5,537 nt of DNA, from the NCBI GenBank assembly GCA_016292295.1, contig JADNEJ010000567.1, forward strand, positions 1-5,537. The letters run 5' to 3'. Both the position numbers and the translations under genes were made by a program. The stretch comes from Candidatus Thiodictyon intracellulare (GTDB lineage: Bacteria > Pseudomonadota > Gammaproteobacteria > Chromatiales > Chromatiaceae). The notes under the pieces were generated by a model. That model was not told the DNA's origin and ran no database searches. It saw nothing but the letters and a program-made list of their open reading frames with translations. Position 1 is the stretch's first letter. Every line of letters starts with the position of its first letter. Positions 1 through 5,057 of this stretch are shown one piece after another.

Positions 1-201
1 CAAACCGGGCAGACCGCCCTGCTGATAGCGCCGAAAATGGTCGCGCACGGTGTTGAAGTCGATCAGCAGGATTTCGGCAATCTGCTCTGCCGGCCAGCCG
101 CCCGCCAGCGACACGACCGCCTCGATGCGGTCGGCCTCGCGCTGGTCGCGCGTACGCCGGTGGGCGGCACGTAACTCGGCGAGTTGTTCGGTGGAGATGG
201 T
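1..201 (-). pseudogene. IS630-like transposase, N-terminal part, start codon lost, cut by window edge
   Basis: Reading the minus strand from 201 to 1 gives 67 residues without a stop: TISTEQLAELRAAHRRTRDQ, then a segment ending in RDHFRRYQQGGLPGL. The LRAAHRRTRDQREADRI stretch followed by GGWPAEQIAEILLIDFNTVRDHFRRY is the usual N-terminal helix-turn-helix of IS630-family transposases, which binds the element's ends; the catalytic DDE domain would lie left of the window. The codon just before Thr-1 is TAG (204-202), and no ATG, GTG or TTG lies between it and the next upstream in-frame stop. A one-base loss from CTATGACC would give the CTAGACC seen here, so I infer the ATG was destroyed. The family call from the HTH pattern is fairly firm; the exact element is unknown. 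Confidence 0.72.
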
Positions 202-310
202 CTAGTCGATGATAGGGACGATAGTATATCGACGTCAGCCGGTTACGCTAGAGTCATGAGCGAAAATCTCAGATGAGACGTGTATATCTTGTGTGTCCGC
301 GAGGCTGTCA

Positions 311-340
311 CCGAATTCCGTTGCGCTCCATCCGGGCTAC
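311..340. repeat. short REP-like palindromic sequence
   Basis: The segment reads as CCGAAT, a spacer TCCGTTGCGCTCC, then ATCCGGGCTAC. CCGAAT and ATCCGG pair with one mismatch, forming a small stem. Read on the minus strand it begins GTAGCCCGGATGGAGCGCAA, which resembles a short dispersed palindromic repeat I remember from many gammaproteobacterial intergenic regions. Only one copy is visible here, so its repeated nature is not shown by this sequence. The gene-free stretch around it (about 205-428) holds nothing else I recognise. Confidence 0.4.
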
Positions 341-428
341 GGGGAGGCCGCATCGAACACTTGCCCAATCTCGAACGCCCGGTCCGGTATTGTAGGGGTT
401 GGGTGATTCGCTTTCCGAGCTGAGGGCA

Positions 429-557
429 CTGGTGATGGCGGCCGGTCAGTTGCTCGGCGGCTGGCTTGGCTCCCACCTGGTCCTGCGCCACGGCAGCACC
501 CTGGTGCGACCGGTGCTGGTGGCCTCGTCGCTGCTGATTTCCGCCAAGCTCTTGTGA
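429..557 (+). pseudogene. C-terminal remnant of a TSUP (TauE/SafE, YfcA-like) membrane transporter
   Basis: This frame encodes LVMAAGQLLGGWLGSHLVLR, then HGSTLVRPVLVASSLLISAKLL and a TGA at 555-557. GQLLGGWLGSxLVLRHG, followed by a hydrophobic last span ending in SAKLL, is the usual C-terminus of YfcA-like members of the TSUP family, inner-membrane permeases linked to export of sulfite or other organosulfur and sulfur anions. Whole family members are about 250 residues with 7-8 spans; only about 42 residues remain. The frame stays open upstream to a TAG at 393-395, but GLGDSLSELRA there does not look like the family, so the break lies near 420-430. No start or promoter remains, so this stump is almost certainly not functional. 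The substrate cannot be told from it. Confidence 0.72.
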
Positions 558-677
558 GGGAAACGCGGTTAGGTCAGGCGCTCAAACCGACGCGACGCCA
601 CCGGGGGTGCTAATCTCTCGCCCGGCCGCGGGGGCGACCCGCCGACCGCCTCATGCACCATACCAGGAATATTGCCG

Positions 678-1370
678 ATGTTTCGAGCCTTTCTTGGCGG
701 CCTGACCACCGGGCGCCTGGCGCGCCTGCCGTTCCTCGGGTTCTGGCTGCTGCTCTGGATCTTGTTCATGCTCTACGGGTTAGGCATCGCCTTCGGGATG
801 GGGTTGGCGGAACCCCTGATCTTCGATGACCTGGCGACCGCGCAGAGCTATCTGCTGGGTCAAGTCGCCCCAGCCCTGCTGGTCTCCTTTAGGCTCTTCT
901 GCCTACTCTTCGTCTGTGCGCAGTTCAACCTAGTGGCCAAGCGCATCCGCGACATGGGCCTGCCCGGCTGGTCGGTGCTGCTGCTGATCGCCCTGCTCAG
1001 CGCCGGGCTCGGCTATGCCCTGCCCCCAAGCCTTGAACTGATGCGCCTGGAGAATCAGGTCAATGGGACCTTCAACGGCATCCTAGTGCTGGCCTTGCTG
1101 CTCATTCCGAGCGGGTTCTTTGCCCGCCGGGGCCCGCCCGCGGCGGCCGCGGTCTCGCCGGCGGGACCCGATCAGGCGGGCGATTCAGCCCACTACCAGG
1201 AAGGTCACGGCGATGGACCACGCGAAGGCGAGCCCGATCGCCCCCACCAGCGGGTGACGAGTGCGGCGATAGACCCAGCCGTAGAGCAGGAAGAAGGCCA
1301 GGATCGCCGGGATGATGATGATCAGAAAGAAGAGTTAGCTCAAATTCAGGGCCACGGCCCCCAGCTGTGA
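678..1370 (+). CDS. DUF805-family integral membrane protein with abnormal C-terminal extension
   Basis: The first ~151 residues (to about 1130) are a DUF805 protein: an N-terminal GRLARLPFLGFWLLL span, further hydrophobic spans, the hallmark NLVAKRIRDMGLPGW at about residues 84-98, then two more spans ending LLLIPSGFFARR. DUF805 proteins are small inner-membrane proteins of unknown function, usually 110-170 residues. I chose the ATG at 678 because AGGAA at 664-668 is well spaced before it; a TTG at 672 is also in frame. After residue ~151 the frame continues to a TGA at 1368-1370, making 230 residues. That tail is rich in D, E, Q, R and G, and from 1185 it is antisense to the membrane end of the hydrolase, so it is probably not native and the original stop has probably been lost. 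The domain is clear; the true end is not. Confidence 0.7.
   Translation: MFRAFLGGLTTGRLARLPFLGFWLLLWILFMLYGLGIAFGMGLAEPLIFDDLATAQSYLLGQVAPALLVSFRLFCLLFVCAQFNLVAKRIRDMGLPGWSVLLLIALLSAGLGYALPPSLELMRLENQVNGTFNGILVLALLLIPSGFFARRGPPAAAAVSPAGPDQAGDSAHYQEGHGDGPREGEPDRPHQRVTSAAIDPAVEQEEGQDRRDDDDQKEELAQIQGHGPQL
1133..1165. terminator. possible hairpin between convergent genes
   Basis: CCCGCC (1133-1138) can pair with GGCGGG (1160-1165). Inside lies a perfect 15-base palindrome at 1138-1152 (CCGCGGC, one base, GCCGCGG). It sits just after the DUF805 domain on the plus strand and about 20 bases beyond the hydrolase stop on the minus strand, where a bidirectional terminator would be expected. No T-run follows on either strand, so it is not a classical intrinsic terminator, and GC-rich palindromes arise easily here. 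Confidence 0.28.
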
Positions 1371-2785
1371 GAGCAGGAACAGCGCCTTGGTGAGCACCGG
1401 CGCGACCCGCGGCGACCCCTCGCCGTGGGTGAGCCAGCCGTTCGCGGCGAAATAGGCCAAGGTCCCCGGCAGGATGCCGAGCACGATCCAGAGGCGCCCG
1501 GCCCCGGGCATGAAGGCGGTGACATACTGGTCGAGCGGCAGCGCGATGCCCAAGGTCAGGTAGGCGGGCGCGGCCAGGGTGCCGACCACAGAACTCGGCC
1601 GGGCTCCAATGGAAACCCCGCGGGCGCGCCGTCCGCGCCCTGACGCCTCGGCGTGAACCAGATGCCCAGCATGGTGAGCAACCCATAGACCCCGAAGTGC
1701 AGGGCTAGATAGTCCCCGAGCAGGATCGGCAGGTAGTCGCTCGGCACGACCCGCAGGATCAGTGGCATGAGCACCACCGGCGCGATGGCCGCGGGCAGCA
1801 GCCGCCGCTAGGGCAGCCCCACCCCCAGCGGCTGGGTCGCCGCCCGCTGCAGGAGCCTTGAGAGAGGCCAGGCCAGCGCGACGATGCCCAGGAACAGCAG
1901 CCCGAGCGAGCCGCCGTGGGCATCGATGAAGCCGTCACCCCGATGCTCCAAGGCCTGGTTCAGCCAGTTCAGCGCGGCGCCGATGCCGCTCCGCTCGTAG
2001 AGCATCCCGATGTGCTCTACCCCGGGAGCAAACACCAACTCTCGGGCGCTGCCGTCGGCCAGGTCGCCATAGATCAGACCAGACTGCACCGCGGCGGCAC
2101 TCGCGACCTGGGACGCGCTCCCCGCCGCGACAGCCTCGCGGCCAGCCTGGTGGAGCATCTCAGGCTCCAGCGCGCTGAAGACGAACAGGACATCGCACGG
2201 ATTAACCTGTGGGGCATGCGTCGACATCTAGGGCGAGAGCAGGACCGAGGCGACCACCTAGTCGCGGTGGGTGGTGGCGTAGCACAACAGCACATCGCCG
2301 GCCATGGAGTGCCCGAGCAGCGCGAGGCGTCCGTTAGCCCCCGGCGGCCCCGCCGCGAACCCGGCCACCTGCTCGAACGCCCTCAGCAGGACCCCGACCC
2401 GGCGGTCTTCGTCCTCCAGACGGGCGACGAAGGGCTCGGGGTTGCGGCCATGACCCGGGAAGTCGAAGGTCACCGCGAGATAGCCGTTGCGGGCCAGGGT
2501 TACCGCATAGGGCTGCGTCAACTGCTGGGAACCAGCGAAGCCGTGCGCAATAACGACGACTAGTGCTGGGGCGGACGCGGTTCCTGCCGCCGCCGGGCGA
2601 TAGACGGTGATCGGGATCTGCCCGACCCGCAGCGCCTCGATATCGAGCCCCGCCGTGACCGAGTTCAGGCGCCAGAGTCCGGTACCGATGGCGGCCAGGG
2701 CCAGGAGGGCGACCAGCAGCACGGCGATGCAGACGGCGCGCCCTGGCCGACCAGCCGTCGCGGCCTTCTCAATGCCGGTCGTCAT
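1185..2785 (-). pseudogene. membrane-anchored alpha/beta hydrolase with multi-span C-terminal part, broken by 3 TAG, 1 frameshift and 1 TAA
   Basis: Translation from ATG 2785 gives an N-terminal membrane span (residues ~18-36), then an alpha/beta hydrolase fold: oxyanion-loop motif HGFAGS (81-86), FDFPGHGRNPEP (108-118) and nucleophile elbow GHSMAG with Ser-160. After two TAG codons (2258-2260 and 2228-2230) the same frame resumes with SALEPEM, the likely acidic-residue region, and GVEHIGMLY with the probable catalytic His (~258). A hydrophobic region with about six to eight spans follows. It is crossed by a third TAG (1808-1810), then by a frameshift near 1590-1605 (one base missing, or two extra), where the frame ending in LEPGRVLW passes to one carrying VVGTLAAPAYLTLGIALPLD. 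It is then cut by TAA at 1335-1337 before LFFLIIIIPAILAFFLLYGW and a final TGA at 1185-1187. The repaired product is about 533 residues. The substrate is unknown. Its start overlaps the SOUL gene stop as ATGA, so it was the second gene of that operon. Confidence 0.8.
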
Positions 2786-3465
2786 GGCGTCACCCTCGTT
2801 ACCGGCGCTGGCGTCGTCTTGGTGCCGACGCCCTGGGTCAGGTCGATGAGGACCTCGTTACGCCGCAGGAAGCCCGGCGTGAAGGGGTCGTTGTAATAGG
2901 CGTAGACCGGCGCGGCGGCGGGGGTGAGCCCGTGGGCGGCCAGCCAAGCGCGCAACTCTGCCTCCTTGCCCGCCATCAGGTCGTCCGTGGCCGACCCGCT
3001 GAAGCGGATGGCCGCGACCCGCCGGGGCGCAACCTCGCTCAGACGCACGTCCTTCCCCGCGGGGGCCGGCAGTTTGTCCAGGTCATAGCGGGCCGGCATG
3101 ATGAAGCGCACCGCCCAGTCGCCGGCCGGGTCGCGCGACTGGGTCACCGGGACCGTCATCGCGATGGTTTGCGCCGACTGCTAGATCACCGGGGCCGTCA
3201 TGCTGATCCGCTCGCCCGAGCGCTCCTTGGCGAAAATATAGCCAGCGAGCGGAGCGAACCCGGCGCTCAATGCCTCCCGGCGGGGACCGCCGGGGCGCAC
3301 CTCCGCCACCACCAGGCGCGGGTAGTCGCGGACCTCGAAGGCCCCGTCGTGCGTAATCAACTCATAAGCCGGCTGCTCCACATTCTGCACGACGAAGACG
3401 AACACCGCTATCGCCGCCACGGCGAGCAAGAGCAGGACACCAAGCACGATCAGGGCAATCTTCAT
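2782..3465 (-). pseudogene. SOUL-family haem-binding protein, membrane-anchored, one in-frame TAG
   Basis: The start at 3465 (MKIALIVLGVLLLLAVAAIA) gives a single N-terminal membrane anchor. An upstream in-frame TTG at 3534 lies inside a repeat and is less likely. The rest matches SOUL/HBP proteins: FEVRDYPRLVVAEV (~43-56), LAGYIFAKERSGERISMTAPV (~73-93), then TAG at 3181-3183 (codon 95). After it come QSAQTIAMTVPVTQ, WAVRFIMPARYDLDKLPAPA, RRVAAIRFSG and PVYAYYNDPFTPGFLRRNEV, ending in TGA at 2782-2784. Read through, it is 227 residues, a normal length for an anchored SOUL protein. Family members usually have Gln or a polar residue after MTAPV(I/T), so the TAG probably replaced CAG. Known SOUL proteins bind haem or tetrapyrroles; the role of bacterial ones is poorly known. 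It is coupled to the hydrolase by an ATGA overlap. No strong ribosome-binding site is seen before 3465. Without readthrough only 94 residues would be made. Confidence 0.85.
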
Positions 3466-3521
3466 CGGGTAGAACTCGGGGACAGTGTTGGAGTGGAGCA
3501 GGGTCGCGATGAAGCGGCGCC

Positions 3522-3600
3522 GTAGGGTGGACAAGCGCAGCGCAGTCCATCGAAAGCGGTGCGAAACACGGTGGACTTCGCTCCCGCGCGCCCATCCTAC
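3522..3600. repeat. imperfect palindromic intergenic repeat (REP/MITE-like)
   Basis: The left arm (3522-3552) starts GTAGGGTGGACAAGCG and ends GTCCATCG. The right arm (3569-3600), read on the other strand, starts GTAGGATGGGCGCGCG and ends AAGTCCACCG. The arms pair over about 31 bases with several mismatches around a 16-base centre, so the whole could fold into a long hairpin. The GTAGGGTGGACAAGCG type of sequence is one I remember as a dispersed repeat in gammaproteobacterial genomes. It lies 57 bases upstream of the SOUL start, so it could affect transcription of that operon or simply be a passenger. No coding capacity is evident. Confidence 0.62.
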
Positions 3601-3841
3601 CGGCCGGAATGGGGATCAATGCCCGGCACGCCGGTTCGCGAGACCCTGGCCCGTGCCCCGCTTAGATGGGGGTCGGCCCCGATCTGTGCAAACCCAGGCT
3701 GTCAGGTTTGGACAACACAGCGGCACGACCGGCCCGCGCCTTGTTGCCCGCCACGATGCCTAAATGTTTTGGTAGAAATTTCCAGTGCGACGGCTCCGCT
3801 TCCCGGCCGGCAACCCACCCACAGCAAACGAGGCACCTAAG
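3601..3841. other. non-coding stretch, nothing recognised
   Basis: Between the palindromic repeat and the next possible start I find no reading frame with protein-like features. The only structure seen is a weak inverted pair CAAACC...GGTTTG around 3690-3712 and a short A/T-rich patch near 3762-3782. It may hold divergent promoters for the SOUL operon and for the plus-strand genes, but I could not pick out convincing -35 and -10 boxes. Confidence 0.35.
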
Positions 3842-4051
3842 TTGGCCATCAACACCTCTGCCCTACTGACCGCCGGCCTGCTGGCAGGCCTAATCCTGGC
3901 CGGTTCACTGATCCCGGCCCATGCCGATGACACCGAGGGCCAGGGGAACCAGGGTGCACGCACTGGTTCCCTGTCGGCGACGCACCAGGCGTCAGCCGCG
4001 AGCAGCGCAGCATTCACCGGCAGATCACTGATCTGCTTGATGTATCCATGA
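3842..4051 (+). CDS. possible small exported protein (signal peptide visible), TTG start, uncertain
   Basis: From a TTG at 3842, preceded by GAGG at 3830-3833 with an 8-base gap, the frame reads (M)AINTSALLTAGLLAGLILAG followed by SLIPAHADDTEGQGNQGART. This looks like a classic Sec signal peptide: a hydrophobic core of about 18 residues, then AHA as a likely signal peptidase site before DDTE. The remaining ~40 residues (SLSATHQASAASSAAF...) are low in character and I do not recognise them. The frame ends in TGA at 4049-4051, overlapping the next ATG as ATGA. The export signal is convincing; whether the part after ~residue 40 is native or a fusion to other DNA is unclear. The start may be a mutated ATG. 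It could be the 5' stump of a longer secreted protein. Confidence 0.42.
   Translation: MAINTSALLTAGLLAGLILAGSLIPAHADDTEGQGNQGARTGSLSATHQASAASSAAFTGRSLICLMYP
3944..3971. repeat. 9-bp perfect inverted repeat
   Basis: GGGAACCAG (3944-3952) and CTGGTTCCC (3963-3971) are exact reverse complements with a 10-base loop. The arms extend further if one extra G in the left arm is allowed to bulge. It lies inside the possible exported-protein frame, just after the signal peptide part, and may mark a junction. No T-run follows, so a terminator role is unlikely. Confidence 0.45.
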
Positions 4052-4434
4052 CCAGCCGCCCAAGGTCCACGGCGCACCAGCGTATCCGATGCACCGGCCG
4101 GCCGAGCCGGCAACTCATTGCGACGGCCGCGCTGGCCGTCGCCGGTCTGTTGGCCTTCCCGCCCAGCGCCGCCGCCGCGCCCGCCGTACCCGTACCGGTG
4201 CTCGCCTGGCAACTCTGCCCCGCGCCCATACCGTAGAGCCTTGAATGCGCGAGCGCTCAGGTGCCGATGAACTATGCGCAGGCGACCGGCGAGAGCTTCA
4301 GCCTCGCCCTGATCAAGCACCAGGCGCAGGACCCGGGCAGCCGGATCGGCACCCTGTTCTGGAACCCCGGCGGCCCCGCCGATGCCGGCACCGCCTACCT
4401 GCCGATCGCCATTGATCATAGAAAGAGCAGTTAG
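4048..4434 (+). pseudogene. N-terminal remnant of secreted TAP-type alpha/beta hydrolase, one in-frame TAG, truncated
   Basis: The frame from ATG 4048 begins with a basic region and a signal peptide (about residues 21-44, LIATAALAVAGLLAFPPSAA). WQLCPAPIP follows, then TAG at 4234-4236, then SLECASAQVPMNYAQATGES, FSLALIKHQAQDPGSRIGTL and FWNPGGPADAGTAYLPIAID. Spaced cysteines, VPxxY, an A-x-DP...R-GTLFxNPGGP run and the GTAYLP tail are the N-terminus of exported alpha/beta hydrolases with a TAP-like C-terminal domain, peptidases related to Streptomyces tripeptidyl aminopeptidases. Members are about 450-550 residues; here homology stops after residue ~124 near 4418, before the nucleophile Ser, and the frame ends in TAG at 4432-4434. 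GGPA replaces the usual GGPG. Gln fits the internal TAG position. The gene cannot make an active enzyme. Confidence 0.75.
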
Positions 4435-4486
4435 ACCTTGCCCTATATTATTTAATATTATGAAATATATATTAAAAGATGTGCGT
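4421..4486. promoter_or_regulatory. AT-rich patch upstream of transposase remnant
   Basis: This is the most AT-rich stretch in the window, in strong contrast to its GC-rich flanks. It holds an exact 8-base inverted repeat, TTTAATAT (4451-4458) and ATATTAAA (4469-4476), with a 10-base loop, ending 10 bases before the ATG at 4487. TTGCCC at 4438-4443 with several TATATT/TAATAT-like hexamers downstream could serve as a promoter. It probably entered with the insertion sequence; no precise boxes can be claimed. Confidence 0.35.
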
Positions 4487-4705
4487 ATGAACGATCTTAT
4501 CCTTCACCCAGCGGGTGAAACAGAAACAACGGCGCTGGCGCCGTTTTCCGGCACCGGCCCGGTCACCGTGGACACGTTCGGTGGCAGGGTCCACGTTGAG
4601 TGGGGCGCGCAGGCCGCCGTCACCCCACTCGGGCAGTTGCCATTCTTCACCGAATGTCTCCAAGTGAGCGGGCTCTTCGATCCCTGGGTAAATAGTTGCC
4701 CATTG
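4487..4705 (+). pseudogene. N-terminal remnant of an IS4/IS1380-type DDE transposase
   Basis: From ATG 4487 the frame reads MNDLILHPAGETETTALAPF, then TFGGRVHVEWGAQAAVTPLG and QLPFFTECLQVSGLFDPWVN ending SCPL. I recognise the GGRVHVEW...AVTPLGQLPFFIEFL...GLFDxWVxxCPL pattern as the N-terminus of a DDE transposase common in purple sulfur bacteria and relatives; the assignment to IS4 or IS1380 type is from memory. After CPL (4705) the frame stays open to 4783 but reads LALDFGHFCSRATAPRVTP, unlike the family, so the body with the DDE residues is missing. Changes such as G for the usual D or DP after VEW suggest drift. Intact members are several hundred residues, so this piece is inactive. Confidence 0.62.
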
Positions 4706-5057
4706 GCACTCGACTTTGGCCATTTTTGCAGTCGGGCGACGGCCCCGCGCGTGACGCCACGGCGGTGCCGACGCGTGCGCTGAGCAGGGGATTGCGGCGG
4801 CCGCTCGTCACGGCCAGACGGCACCCGCTAGTGGCTGTGGCACGCGGGGACACGCAGGGAAAGGCAGGCGGGGCATCGACAGTGTATGTTCCGAGGTGGC
4901 TTTGATCATAATTCCGCCCACCTTGTCCAGTCGCAGCGTCGCCACCACCTTTCAAAACATGGTATTACGTGCGTAAACCCACATGGGCTGGCCGGCCTTG
5001 GGCGGATTTTTGATCAAGGCCTTCCGAGGTTGACCAAGACACCGGACGTACCCAGGG
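4706..5057. other. gap without recognisable gene between two transposase remnants
   Basis: No frame on either strand here gives a family-like protein. Small structures seen are CGACT/AGTCG at 4711-4734 and a perfect 7-base inverted pair GGCCTTG (4994-5000) with CAAGGCC (5015-5021). A TTGATCATA at 4902-4910 repeats the same nine bases at 4412-4420. The segment is probably made of insertion-sequence ends and untranslated flanks; the exact element borders could not be placed. Confidence 0.4.

Noticed and set aside
243..491. Minus-strand open frame of 82 codons
   Set aside because: It crosses the REP-like palindrome and runs antisense to the TSUP remnant, with low-complexity basic composition and no visible ribosome-binding site.
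1102..1686. Minus-strand open frame of 194 codons
   Set aside because: It is on the hydrolase strand in a shifted frame and lacks membrane spans; the other two minus frames carry the family-like hydrophobic sequence.
1916..2563. Long plus-strand open frame of 215 codons
   Set aside because: It is antisense to the hydrolase catalytic domain, which carries clear motifs (GHSMAG, HGFAGS). The plus frame gives a charged, featureless protein typical of antisense in GC-rich DNA.
2932..3525. Plus-strand open frame of 197 codons
   Set aside because: It lies antisense to the SOUL gene and has His/Arg-rich composition with no domain; the SOUL motifs on the other strand are decisive.
3762..3784. AATTTCTACC on the minus strand, resembling part of a type V CRISPR repeat
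   Set aside because: It is a single occurrence with no second copy, no spacers and no cas gene; the match is too short to mean anything.
1808..4236. A full UAG-to-Gln genetic code
   Set aside because: The same window holds frameshifts, a TAA inside a gene, a TGA at a Trp site and truncated genes, and no suppressor tRNA is visible here. General decay is the simpler explanation; kept only as a testable alternative.
3760..4419. Minus-strand open frame of 219 codons
   Set aside because: It covers the TAP-type remnant and the signal peptide in antisense, is Gly/Ala/Arg-rich, and shows no recognisable domain.
4647..4955. Minus-strand open frame of 102 codons over the gap between transposase remnants
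   Set aside because: No family features, and it overlaps the end of the middle transposase in antisense.
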